From positions 21,637-85,636 of the forward strand of contig ARYC01001381.1 of the NCBI GenBank assembly GCA_000711775.1: a stretch of 64,000 bases of DNA, read 5' to 3'. The position numbers and the translations under genes were made by a program. Source of the stretch: Oxytricha trifallax (Eukaryota; Ciliophora; Spirotrichea; Sporadotrichida; Oxytrichidae). Below the pieces are notes generated by a model. The model did no database searches. It saw only the letters and a program-made list of their open reading frames with translations, and was not told the origin of the DNA. Shown here in pieces: positions 22,561 through 34,287 of this stretch (position 1 is the stretch's first letter; each line of letters starts with the position of its first letter).

Positions 22561-22769
22561 CTTTTTTTATCAGAGTTGTTTCTTCCAATGCAAGCAAGCG
22601 AATGGTTTATTGAATTGATATGCTTGATTAATTTAAACTTAAACTTATCAATGTAATCAGATATTTTAATCGCTTATATAAAGAATACAGTATCATAGCT
22701 GCTATTTATAACAACTTTAACCACTATCTGGTATCATCTCAATGCTATTAATGTTCTTTTCACAATAAT

Positions 22770-23150
22770 ACATGACTAATGGTGATGTGACACTGCTTGT
22801 CGTTGAAATCAAATTATTCATTGACATTACTCTCAATCATGTCTTTAAGTATCTCAGAGTGCCTCTTAATTAAGTCAACTCTATAGAGTCTCACCTTACA
22901 TAAACCATGCTTGCTTGCTCTCAGTCTGCTCCTTCCTAAGATGCCGCTTGATATATGACAACAGTTGCAAGATCGGATTGTGCTAGGGAGAGTACTCTGC
23001 ATTGAATAGAATGTGTACCTTGAACTTCCTTACAACAGCTAATACCTCTGAATACATAAGAACGGTTACGTTATCCATGAGCTGCTCTATCCTATTATAG
23101 GCAAAATACTTCTCAGTGCTCATATAACACTGGGTATGATTGAGGAAAAT
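22770..23150 (-). pseudogene. Relict DDE transposase C-terminal part
   Basis: Reading leftward: YFAYNRIEQLMDNVTVLMYS, then VRKFKVHILFNAEYSPQHNP followed by ILQLLSYIKRHLRKE. This matches the second catalytic block (..DN....) and the YSP..NPIE block of Tc1/mariner-type enzymes, with Leu where the catalytic Glu is expected. After a frame change, a Lys/Glu-rich tail follows. No terminal repeats or partner genes seen nearby. Confidence 0.6.
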
Positions 23151-23481
23151 TTCTCAAACAGCAATCAGTCAAAATAGAATAAAAATATATATATATATTT
23201 GAATATATAAATTTTAGAAATAAATATGTTTTAATGTTTTAAATTTAAATTTATACTTGTTCAAAGTAACAAAAGTAAATATATTTTGCTGGTAGGTCAC
23301 ATAAATTATATAAATATTTTAATCTGTAAATTATTTAAAATTATCATATAATTTATTTGTAAACATGAAAAGATTTTCTTTAAAAATAAATTAAATTACA
23401 TTTATTAATCTTGAAGTTTATTAATATACCAATATATTATAAATTTATAATGTTACATAATTTAAAATCTGGTTTGGTTAC

Positions 23482-23486
<5 letters not shown>

Positions 23487-23514
<28 letters not shown>

Positions 23515-23720
23515 TAGATCACATTGAGGTCTCTGGGGACTCCCGATCTCGTTTGCTTTTTAGTGCAAATAAGGGACTAGCCCTTTAGTTAGTTTGGAGA
23601 TTCTCTCCTGTATACTGAGTTTCATCTTCTTCTGTTGTTTCTTCTCTTTCCTCCTTTGTTTTTTCCTTTTCCTTTCATGTTTCTCTTGTTGTTTCTTCTG
23701 GTTTGGTTACTATACTAGGT
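23487..23720 (-). mobile_element. LINE-like retroelement 3' fragment B
   Basis: On the minus strand, a Glu/Lys-rich coding end (KEKEKTKEEREETTEEDE) is followed by a hairpin-forming region and GATCTAG plus (TTA)n. The segment CACATTGAGGTCTCTGGGGA (plus strand, about 23520) matches 15475-15495 almost base for base. The two copies differ upstream, as expected for 5'-truncated copies of one retroelement family. Confidence 0.55.
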
Positions 23721-24049
23721 AAAATAATAAACTCATTTTGAGAATCATTAATAAATTAAAGACAAAATTAATATAAAGATAATTTTTTTAAGCCCTAAAT
23801 ATAAAACAAACAACTTTGGTACTTTAAAAAAATAATATTAAATAAATAAATTAAGTTCAATTTAATCTATAAAATTGTAGTAAATTAAAATAATATCGTA
23901 CCATAATAATAATATAATAATAAATTATTAATTTTTTGAAATTTTTATATAAAATTATTAAAATACTTCAACGAAAAAATTATATATATTTTTTAATTTT
24001 TAAGGTTTTATTTAACAGCTTATTAGAATTAATACATCGAATGTTATTT

Positions 24050-24640
24050 CTTTGATTTTGCTAGAGATCAGCTTATCTATAGTAATTTATGCTATGAAGA
24101 TCATGTAAAACTGCTGCTAGGTTCTTTTGCTATATAGAGATTTCCAATCCCATTAAACTATAAGAGCTCAATCATTTGTTGACTTAATAGCTTGCAATTG
24201 TGATGAAAGTGAACAACTATAGCGATAAAGTGTAATTTATGCTGAGATCCGCTATTGCTGATATATTAATATTATTGCTTACATAATTTTATATGAGATT
24301 TACAACAGGTTTTTTGTAATTCATAACTATTCCTTGCTTTTATATTGCTTCTCTGTAATCGAGATGCCGATCTCTGTTTTGCTTGATTGCTGATAACATA
24401 TGAGATGATAGCTACTTAGTTTTAACTGTCTATCATTCTGAATACATTATCTTACATTGAATTGATTGCAGTTGGTGTCAAGCCAGGTCCATAAATAATG
24501 GAACGAGAGTTTAAGCCAATTTCAAAGGAGTTTGTCGATGACTATTAGAAGATTTCTTATAGGAGCTATCTATTCTGATCGAGTTAAAGCGTTTTAGCAA
24601 GAGTTGTCGGCTAATTGAGCTCTTCCCTCCACCTTTCATA
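24050..24640 (+). other. Short coding-like fragments
   Basis: Two short polar frames: FARDQLIYSNLCYEDHVKLL near 24060 and MEREFKPISKEFVDDYQKIS from ATG 24499, each ended by TGA. They look protein-like but are too short to name. Confidence 0.3.
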
Positions 24641-24733
24641 AAAATAAAAATTGATCAAGTAAATAAAAATCATATTAATCTTTCTTTAATGGATTCTTAA
24701 TTAAACAGAAGAAAAGTATGAAGAACACCTTTT

Positions 24734-25031
24734 TTACTAAAATAAATTTGAATTGGGAAATTTGAAAAATAAATACATAACGTTAATTGATTTAAATTAT
24801 AACAGCCAAGTATTAGAGTGTATCATAAATCAAATTTGTGAGCAGCTAAGAAACTGAGCAAATGCATAATAGTCTGCACATCTGCTTAGATTATAAAACT
24901 AAGCAACTAAGCAACTGAGCAGATGTGCTAAAAGTGTGCTTACTGCTTAATGTGGAAAAGTGTAATAAGCAAATAAGCAACTGAGCAGAGTGAGAGGAAC
25001 GTGATTAGTAGCTTAAATTATTAAATAAATA
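24734..25031. repeat. Left terminal inverted repeat of the Rep-like element
   Basis: Mirror of 26487-26786 with few mismatches. Contains clustered AGCAACTAAGCAACTGAGCA units around 24895-24925. Confidence 0.85.
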
Positions 25032-25040
25032 TTATTATCA

Positions 25041-26470
25041 TAATAAACTAAATTTTTAAGCAAATGGAGGAGGTTTGACTATTTGATCCCGAACACGAAT
25101 GGGATTGATTATATTACTATTAGTTTTACTCAAAAGATGCCACCTAAGAGCAATAACTATAGATAATTCTTCATTCAACAGATTAGACTTGCGAAGCAAT
25201 TTGAAGATTGGATTGGCCTTGAAAGTGATCTTATAAAGCTGAAGAAATGCATTTCGCACATTCAGATATACAAAGAAGAGGCATAAAGTTTCTTTTTCAT
25301 GATAGTGAATATTGTCCCAAACCCTGGCTTATATCGCCTCTACTTCTTTTCTTTAGAATATAGTGGATTCAAGTTCTTGAGCAAATATGGGATCACTGCT
25401 ACAAATATTTGCAAATTAAGCGAGACCAATTTATTTGAAATATATCCCAGGCTTAAGTTGATTTATGGAAAAGAGGAACAGTATTAAATTCATTCATGCT
25501 CAATTTAGATCAATCAATAGATACTATCGCTAGCACAGAGCTCGAGAGATCCAAAAGAGATTATGTTGGTAAAGTTCATATCAGGATTTCTAAAAGGTTA
25601 TTACAAGAGTGAAGAGCTATTCTATCGAAAACATTGCGATGAAGTCAAAGTACTAATATTGATAGCATAACTTGAACCAAAGATGAAGCAACATGCTCGA
25701 CTGATTAAAGAGTCAAATCTTATTCAAATTGAGTACGCCCCAACGATCAAATCTCTTTAAAAATATTTGTTGAAGAAGGAGTCGGGAAAAGAAAAGGTGC
25801 AAGGATGGGTGCTAGAAGAATTTCACAAGTTAGGATATGGAGGGGTTGTGGATGCAATTTAAAACGTGATTGTTTAGAAATAACATTAGAACATGAACGG
25901 GGTCTGGTTAGTTGGCCCTACAAATACTGGAAGACCACATTAGCTGAGATGTTAAAGGAAATATTCATTTGCGATGTTTTGGAAGATGGAGTCTCTCACT
26001 TCTTTGTCAAAGCTGCCGTGGTCGATGTTGTTCCGCAGATCAAGATGATGGATGAAATGAATCACTTGCACTTTTTTTGGAAAAAGCAAATTATAGCTAG
26101 AATGAAGAAATTTATAGAGGGAAGAGGCTACTCAGTAGATGTAAAGTATGGAGAAACTTAAATGGCTTTCAAGAACACTTCAGTGGTAATCACAACTAAC
26201 GATATACCTTTCTACGAGTTGAGTAAAGTTGATTATGATGCATTTATGGAGAGAATCACAGTTTGTAAACTTAGGATGCAGTCTTTTGGGAGAGGAGGGG
26301 CATTCCATTTCTGCACAGTGGACCTAGCAAGACATATATACAAGAGATTTGTATAAAGTAGCAAGGCAGATGACACAAACGCACATACTGATGAGGAGAA
26401 AGATGAAAAAAGATGGTCAAGACAATTAGGAGAGAAAGTCCGAAGTATCATCTATGTAATAGATTACTGA
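25041..26470 (+). pseudogene. Rep-like protein with SF3-type helicase domain, frameshifted
   Basis: The N-terminal 300 residues are open in one frame (NTNGIDYITISFTQKMPP, EEFHKLGYGGVVDAI) and lead to NGVWLVGPTNTG, the start of a glycine-rich P-loop. A one-base deficit at about 25929-25931 breaks the frame within the P-loop, and the rest continues in another frame to TGA 26468-26470. Downstream are an acidic Walker-B-like stretch (IKMMDEMNHLH) and VVITTNDIPF, resembling motif C of superfamily-3 helicases found in Reps of small circular DNA replicons. No HUH endonuclease motif or catalytic Tyr could be assigned in the N-terminal part. No ATG fits the start. An endogenised Rep or a Rep-encoding transposon are both possible. 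Confidence 0.65.
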
Positions 26471-26486
26471 ACAGCAATTGTTTTTT

Positions 26487-26786
26487 ATATTTATTTAATA
26501 ATTTAAGCTACTAATCACATTCCTCTCACTCTGCTCAGTTGCTTATTTGCTTATTACACTTTTCTATATTAAGCAGTAACCACACTTTTAGCACATCTGC
26601 TTAGTTGCTTATCTGCTTAGTTTTATAATCTAAGCAGATAAGCAGATTATTATTCATTTGCTCAGTTACTTACTTGCTCAATAAATTTGATTTATGATAC
26701 ACTCTAATACTTGGCTGTTATAATTTAAATCAATTAACGTTATGTATTTATTTTTCAAATTTCCCAATTCAAATGTATTTTAGCAA
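26487..26786. repeat. Right terminal inverted repeat of the Rep-like element
   Basis: Mirror of 24734-25031. Confidence 0.85.
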
Positions 26787-26959
26787 TATAATAAATTTGG
26801 ATTTGAAGAACAAAGAATATATCAATATATAAATAATTACTTTAAGCATTTTTAACTTTATGATAAAAATAAATAAAATAAAAAATATAGAAATTCAAAT
26901 TATAAATATTTATTCTAATTGTAATATATAATAATATATATTTATTGCATTTGTATTAT

Positions 26960-27385
26960 TCTATCATGGCTGTACCTTCTAGTTGTTTTTATCTTAGATT
27001 TGAATTTTGTTTCTGATTTTTTCTATTATATATCTTCCATCTGCTCCTCCACCTTCATTAATAGTGAACCTTCAATTTCCTGGAGTATTTTCATCTGCCT
27101 CTCCATCCCTGTGATTACATTATTATACAGAACTATCTTATCTGACTAATTCTTCTGTTATTGCTGTTTGTTTTTGAACGAGCACATCTCTTTCCTCACT
27201 CTCTATCTATCACAATACTTAACTTTTGATGCTCTTGAATTCTTGGCATCTCTTCCGCTTTCAACTCTTAGCCTGATCTTCTCATTTTAATCTTCATGTA
27301 TCCTACATCTAAATTGAGAATCATATAGTATCTCTACATTTACAGCCAGTCTTTTCAAATATATAGAATATAAACTATTTGGGAA
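26960..27385 (-). pseudogene. Three-copy germline family 'MQRxYLMxNLEV', copy 2
   Basis: Leftward translation gives DWLQMQRYYMILNLDVGYMK, matching copy 1 (DWMSMQRCYLMFNLEVGLIK), and further on DKIVLYNNVITGMERQMKIL and a Glu/Lys-rich tail that parallel copy 1 in another frame. A different single frame is open across the whole region, so the frame used is uncertain. At least one frameshift relative to copy 1. Confidence 0.5.
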
Positions 27386-27534
27386 TTCAAGCTCTAGGGG
27401 ATTTTCAATTAACTATAAAGACTACTTAATGAATAATAAAATATTAGAATTAAGAATTTAATATTTGTGAAATCTAATTCAAATTATATATAATAATCAA
27501 AAATTTTAATATATATTTTACGTTACTTAGCATA

Positions 27535-28050
27535 ACCAATCTTCTTATGATAATCGGACATTTCTTTCCTGATTTCGTTTAATTTTCCTGCTTTTAGTTC
27601 GTATGCTAAGTGTCTTCTCGTTTCTTCTCTGCTCTTACGAGTCAGGACCTCTATAAAATATAAAATTTAGATAGTTTTTTGTAGATTATATTCTTTGTGA
27701 ATACACAGCCTCCATCATCTTAAACATCTCAAGTTTTCCATTTTGTTAATATAAATTTAATTATAATTTCTCATTTCTCTATTTTATTTTATAAAAGCTA
27801 AGACTTTGCTTCTTTTGGATCCATGCTTTGATTTGCGTCTAGTTTGGCCATTAGAGTACTGAGTTTGTCATCTCTAATAACTGTTTCATATAACAGTTCG
27901 CTAAGCAGATAACTAGGCTTCCTACCATTCTTCTCGAGTCATAGATTTCCAAAACTCCCATCTTCCTTACTATCTTCATGATAATCAAGTCTTACAGTTC
28001 TTTTTATGGATCCTTGACAACTTGTTAAAATTATCACTAATTCAATGTGC
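27535..28050 (-). pseudogene. Unrecognised coding relic with possible intron
   Basis: Segments read leftward: KPSYLLSELLYETVIRDDKL, LMAKLDANQSMDPKEAKSQL, KLEMFKMMEA, then after a GTGTATTC...TTATAG stretch (a plausible short intron at about 27650-27705) LTRKSREETRRHLAYELKAG and NEIRKEMSDYHKKIGYAK. Charged and helical; no domain recognised. It lies upstream of the 26960-27385 relic on the same strand. Confidence 0.45.
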
Positions 28051-28139
28051 TTCAATTATATCCGTGAATACACTCTTTTCAATTTTCCAATTTATAGTTT
28101 TTACCATTCTCTACATATGAGCAACACCTTACATTATGG

Positions 28140-31100
28140 TGATACAATAGATTATTAATACTTAATATTTATTTTAATATAATATAATATACACACCAAA
28201 GATTGAAGGATTTATAAATTAATTCTTGCTTTACGAGTGGCTAAAATAAAAACAAATTATATTTGTAAGTTATTTATTTACAAGTACTAATCAATTACTT
28301 GAAATTAAGATTGATTCCTATTATTTAACATATCCGAGATTAGTTTAATAATCGAAATAAGTTGAATAAAAGTGATTTCCCAAAATGGATACATTTATAA
28401 ATTATTAGTGTATTTATTTTATCAAATCATATATTTTAATATAACTGTAGTTTAGATTACTTAAAATCTTTAATTAATTTTGAAAGCAAAGAATGAATCT
28501 AAATTATTTGAAACTGACAACGTTATAATTAACTCTGTCTGTCATCACAACAATATCTTCAATTACCAGTTTATCACCACTATTTCACAGTCCTAGTAGT
28601 TGACTAAGTATGATTATTACTACTACATAATTATCACTATAAAATTGTTAATTTTAGTTTTAATTTTGTCGATGTAATATATCACTTAACAAAACTACCC
28701 TTTAATTCATTTGTCACATGTTTAATGTCTTTGTTTTTTTTTATATAACTATAACTCTGACCATTAACTCAGATTACTTTTTATTAAACAATTAATTTTC
28801 ACGTTTATTTTAAATCCAGTATTATATATATATATTTATTTTTCTTAATTTTTAATATGAATAAATTCTATTATAAGATAATTTCCGAGGGTATGTATTA
28901 AAAAATTGCTTTTTGTATTTGATCAATAAAATAGTAAAGTAATTTGCATAAGGTAGGTTGTAAAAAAATGGTTGATTTTTCAATAGTAAATTATCTTTAT
29001 TCAGTATTTTAAATGGAATGAAGTTTAAAAAACAGAATTGTTAAATGAGATTCGAACTACTTAAATTAAATGTTAAACTCATACTGCTCAACATCTATAC
29101 TTAGGATTATTTATTGTGTATTAATATCACTTTTTTCCTCTTAAAACACTAGTAATATCCCTTAAAGATATTTGTGTTAAATTAAGAATTACTCTAAGAC
29201 TTTGAGAAATTGCTTAATAATTAAAAGATATTCACTAATTAGAAATCATCAATACTTCAAGAATTATCGCATTTCCAGTTTATGAAATTTCAAGATCTTT
29301 ACTCTGTCGATAAAACACTGGATGTGTAGTTAAATTATTGTAAAACTGAACATCTACAAAGAAGAGATACTGAATTAAATACAAAGATTATTCATAATTT
29401 ATATCTCAAAATAATTTCTAAAAACAAAATTTGATATGGTTTTGGCTTTTTAATTTTATAAAAATACCCAAAGACTATGTTTATTTAATAATAGATTATA
29501 TCATATGAATTTCCTTAATATTTTATCACTGTAATTTTATCTTATTTTATTTGCTCTTAATTTTAGTATTAATCATATTAATTATTAATTATTATTTTAT
29601 AGTTGTTTTTTTTGCTTGATTAAATTCAGTTTCTTTATTATAATTGTTTTTAGTGAGTTTGGTTCTATATTTATTTTCAAGCGATATTAAAGTATACTTG
29701 AAATTTTCTCTTGTTTTATTTCTTATCAGCTTCGAGCTTAAAAGTTTCATTTTTCAAAGAAATTGAATTTTGGTTAGAATAAATTGAACAATTGCAGGAA
29801 TACTAGAGGAAATGATATTGTAATAAAATGGACAAGTACCTAATAAAAAATGGGATCTATCTCTTAATTAATTCAAATGTAAAATATCAAAGTAAATAAT
29901 TGGAAAATGGGTTAGGTAATAATGAAACCAAGACAAATTTAATACCAAACTATAAAAAAATTCCTCATAAAAAATTAAGGCACTTAAAAAATTAAAATAT
30001 GGTAATTAAAGCAGAAGCATATGTGAAGATTAAATAAATAAAACACTAAACTGAAATAAAAATAAAACATGTAATTAATTGCATTTTAAGTAATTTCTAT
30101 CGTACTATTAATAAATGTTCATTTAATTTATAATAAATTATTATCTATAAATTTAAAAATTATATTTTAAAACTTTTTTATCTAGAAAAACTCAATTTTA
30201 TTTTTATTGAAAATCAATATAAACGAAATATATTATTATTTATAGTTGATTCGTATTTTGAAAATGTTTTTGATAATCATAAAAAAAGCAAATAATACAA
30301 TAAAAACTTTTAAAATCTAATATTAGTAAAATAATATATTTCTTTAAAAATTGTAATCTTTTGTATATATTAAAATATAACATAAATAATTAAATAAAGT
30401 TACATATTTTAAGATTTTTAAGAATTGGCACTGGCTGAACTAGGTAAAATCTAGAAATGTGTAAAATTGTTAAGAAATGTCCATGACCAATTTATAAATT
30501 TTTAAGAGTGTTTTTAAGCAAAGCAAATTATTATTTTTTATAATTCTTACTAATCATTAAATTTTGCATCTTTTCCTTGCCTTTTGACCCTGCTAAGCAA
30601 GAAACAAGTTCACAGCGATAGATTTTTTCTTTTAGATAATATGAGAAAAATCCCTCTTCTGTGCGATTAAGATCAATTGAAGTAAATTTCATACGATTAA
30701 CTAATTAGTGATCTTTAATTTTTTAAACAAATATATAAAGTATTTTTGTTTTAAATTAAATTTTATATATATACAAATTAATTAAATAGATAAATTTAGA
30801 AGAATTAAATTGATTGATAATGAGTGATAAGTATAAATCTTTATTATTGTTTGTATTTCGTTTCTATGATAAGATAGAATTTTATTTTTTTATTTTTAAG
30901 TTTATTATTGTTCAAATCATTAAATTCTCAACTATCTTTAAATATATTATTAGCGATAAAATCTTTCATTTTTTTCTCAGTAAGTCATATGAACAATGTC
31001 TTAAGATATACATCTACAGATTACTGTAGTGCTGAAATATTTTATTATTTATCAAATCTTATTTTTCATATATCTTAATAATATTTGGTAAATATCAATT

Positions 31101-31440
31101 AAAATACATATTAATTAACATTTTTTTAATTAATTGGAGGCATTATTTTTTATTATAGCTATATTTAAATTTAATTAGAATTAATATCTATTGGTTAAAT
31201 AGGCACTTAAAAATTTTTATAATTATCTAATCTTTAAATATTTTTACTTAATTATAATAATATTTAATTAATTTATTTTACTTTATTTTCTTCACTGACA
31301 AAAAATCTTGAATACATATATTAAAAAGTTAAAGCATAAACATAATACTCAATTAGGAATCACAGTTTATTAATGTTTAATGATTCATAATTTTTTCTAC
31401 GGAAAGCTTTAATTAATATTAAGAAATATACATATTATCG
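28140..31440. other. Long AT-rich stretch without recognisable genes
   Basis: About 3.3 kb of very AT-rich sequence. Hydrophobic I/F/Y-rich frames such as 30814-31029 are the expected by-product of base composition. No repeats of note. Confidence 0.5.
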
Positions 31441-31450
31441 ATTTATTTAA

Positions 31451-32500
31451 ATGAGTGAGTCACAATTTATAGCCTAATATAGGCTAAGGACCTATGGTGA
31501 AACACTGCGTTATGGGTCTAATCCATAATTTACAAGAAATTAGTCCTGGCAAGCTACAGGACTATTATCTTCAATCCTTGGCATTTCTAAATATTAGGTT
31601 TGAAATTTTTTCCCCCAAAAACTAGATGAATCTAATCAGGATAAGAAAGACAATGTAACAAGAATTGATTCTCTGCCGGAATAATTCAAACGCACCATCT
31701 CTGTCTCTTAAATGTTGGATAGTCAAAAAGGACTTTCACTTGAAAGTCGATTGATCCTTTTAAATAATAGGTACCCATAGTACCATCTTACTGCTTCTCA
31801 GCTATATACAATATATAGAATTAGTAAAATCAAATATAAGGTCATGAAAACTAGATTTAAGATGAATCTTAATTAATTCCAAAGGGTGTAAATGTAGAGA
31901 TTGTCTAGCTTCAGAACCCTATTATAACAATTTATAGTCAAAAAAAGATTATTTATATCGACGAGATAATCTTTAAATCCTTCCAGACTTCTTTAAAAGC
32001 ATGGGCTCCTTGGTACTATAACTGTGTAATAAACAGGTTAGGGATAGTCCTTAAGACTTAAGCTGTTATTGTTGGAATAAGCAAAGATTAGGGCTTAGAG
32101 GGATATATGATCAAGCCTTTCTCAATCAACACGACAGACTGCTAAGATATACTGGAAATATTTAAGAATTAATAATCAGGACACTCAAGTTGAAAAATTC
32201 TGGTATAATTTGCGCAGTCATCTTAGCCTAGCAGTGTAAAACTAAATTAGAGAATATAGATGGGAGTGTGTCTACAATGCACCCTACTCCTCAGAGTACC
32301 ATTGTATCGATGAAGTCTTTTCTAGAATAAAGCACCATTACAAAACACTGCTCGTAAATAATGACTTCAAGTATTCTGCTTAGCAACATTAAAAACTCAT
32401 CAAAGCATCAATAGAAAGAAAAGGTAGAGAGACAATGGAAAGAATTGTGAATAGATATATTACTTTAATGAAAGACTATATTACCTTGAATTAAGCTTTT
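31451..32500 (+). pseudogene. Element II DDE transposase, broken, second Asp lost
   Basis: Starts MSESQFIAQYRLRTYGETLRY. Further on are LILLNNRYPQYHLTASQLY (equivalent of the TBE FHR.FP.MRIS block), IIYIDEIIFKSFQTSLKAW (first catalytic Asp) and KDQGLEGYMIKPFS. In the next block FWYNLRSHLS stands where element III has FWDNLRVHHS, so the second catalytic Asp is Tyr here. The third block is NAPYSSEYHCIDEVFSRIKH, with Asp at the acidic position. Frameshifts occur near 31610, 31930 and 32190. The tail (MERIVNRYITLMKDYITLN) runs into the convergent 22-kD-like gene. Confidence 0.85.
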
Positions 32501-32603
32501 TATTCAATTATAATTGTCTAGTTTATTTTAATAACTCACTCCATGTCTTTTTCTGATTTCTTGTGCTTGCCCTTCCCCTCTTTAATCAAGGAGAGATCCT
32601 CGT

Positions 32604-33268
32604 TCATTATATTTAAGGCCCATAACTTTCTGACTCCTCTTTGAACTTTTAGAATGGCTTTGATATCTCATGGTACTGCCTTTTCTTTTTATATTTTCGT
32701 GGTTTTGATTTAAATTTAAGCATTGATTGTGCTTTGCCTTTTGTCTCTATAAAATTTGTAAAGTTAAATTATTATTTTACTAGAAGAAAAGGGTTCACTC
32801 TCAAGTTTCTTTAAAATGTCTTCACGAATAAAAATTTACTCATTCTTGACTTCTTCAGTATAAGAAATATTTCTCACCCTGTTGGCATGTTTAATTAGTT
32901 CAATTGTTTGGCTAAAGATTACCAAGGACGCAATATATGCACTTTCTCTCAGGTAGGACTTGATAATCTTCATAATAATTCATGAACTTCATAATGCTAG
33001 GATCTTCCTGAATCTATTAGAAAATCTTTTTTACTGAGAGCTCTTCGAAGTAAGGCACATTGAAAGTTTGAACATCTGTGCTTTTAAGGAGTTCTTTGTT
33101 GCGTGGTAGGATATCCTTCAAAAACCTCATGGTAGTCTGCTGATCAAGGGGAAGATAGTATCCCTCTACAATTGTTATAATTATTGTAAGAAGGTGATCA
33201 AATCCTTCTTTGACCTGAACTTCTATTGAAGTTCTCTATAGTCGTGTCCTATGACATCGCCACCCTAC
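32604..33268 (-). pseudogene. Element II 22-kD-like protein
   Basis: From ATG 33268: MQGGDVIGHDYRELQQKFRS, KKDLITFLQ, then in shifted frames EGYYLPLDQQTTMRFLKDIL, STDVQTFNVPYFEELSVKKI, MKFMNYYEDYQVLPERK and VLGNLQP. It matches element III (41452-42211) closely and the TBE 22-kD protein more distantly (FRSKEDL, FLPTMEG, IPNYPEISV, VLGTL). At least three frameshifts. Confidence 0.8.
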
Positions 33269-33269
33269 A

Positions 33270-34210
33270 TTCTTGAGAAAAATTAAAAATCTTATAATTT
33301 ACTTAAAATTTGATTATTATTTCTGATAGGTTGCTTTGAATCCTGAGGAGATTCATTAGCTACTAAATTGAAGTTCACAATTTATTATAGCTATCTATAT
33401 TAATCAGAATTAAACAAATTAAGGCAATTATAAAAACTTGTAAGAGGTAATCTAAATATAAAATATATTTTAGAAATAATAAAAATCGAAAAGTAAGCCA
33501 TTGAGGGTACTTAATCGTTTTTTGGTTATAATAATTTTGGTTTTATTTCTATGAAAATATTTTGAAATAATTCTTGATTAACTTTATATATTAATGTAAA
33601 CACATAAATTTGCAGAAACTTGATTAGAATAACTTATTGTGAATCTTCTTTCTTTATTTTTAAAATTTTTATCAAGCAAAGAAGACTCTTGATGCTATTG
33701 AAGGCTACTTTAGATTATCAACAATACTAATTTTAAAGTTGATTAATTTATACTTTGGAGCATATTATAGAACTTGCTTAAGTTCCCTAAATTGACTTTA
33801 ATTCAAAATTTTTATATCCATTTAAATAGCTTGAAGGACTTTTAATGAAAGTACTATTGCTTGAAGCTATTTTCTTATAATTAATAGACAAAGATTGCTA
33901 TTATACAAAATTTCAAGCTTAGCTTACATTTTATAAATCTCCATGCAAAGCAACCATCAGCAACGTCCATATTAGCTTATCAATTAAATTATAAATTAAT
34001 ATTATGATTATTTAATTATAATTTTCATCAGAGAACCATAATTAGTTAATAGCAAATTAATCTAGTAATAATTATTGTTATCTTTTAAACTGTGCAAGAT
34101 TAAGTATAAAATGAACAACTGTTTTACTGCTAATTTATTTGTAAGTAATAATAATTTTTCTTCATTTTTCATGAAAGTGAGAATTTACTTATTTTCATTA
34201 TTTAGTTAAA
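33270..34210. other. Spacer between divergent genes of element II
   Basis: About 940 bp without a recognisable gene, between the divergent 22-kD-like and zinc-finger/MT-A70 genes. AT-rich; presumably contains promoters. Confidence 0.45.
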
Positions 34211-34287
34211 TGACATGAATTTATTGGTTTTATGTAGGGTGATTATATTTATAATATATACAACAACCAGAAAGTATTTTAAAGTCA

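Larger units (their letters stand above)
24734..26786 (+). mobile_element. 2-kb inverted-repeat element encoding an SF3-helicase Rep-like protein
   Basis: Bounded by about 300-bp inverted repeats (24734-25031 and 26487-26786) that agree over nearly their whole length. The repeats carry subterminal iterations of GCAACTGAGCA-type hexamers. The interior is filled by one plus-strand gene. No target duplication was identified with confidence. No DDE motif is present; the only enzyme signature is a P-loop helicase, which suggests a Rep-type replicative element rather than a cut-and-paste one. This is inference. Confidence 0.8.

Noticed and set aside
26233..26451. Minus-strand frame opposite the Rep-like gene
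   Set aside because: Shadow of the helicase coding region, which has conserved motifs on the plus strand.
30814..31029. 71-codon hydrophobic frame
   Set aside because: Composition (I, F, Y, K, L only) is what random AT-rich DNA gives; no conserved blocks or partner copies.
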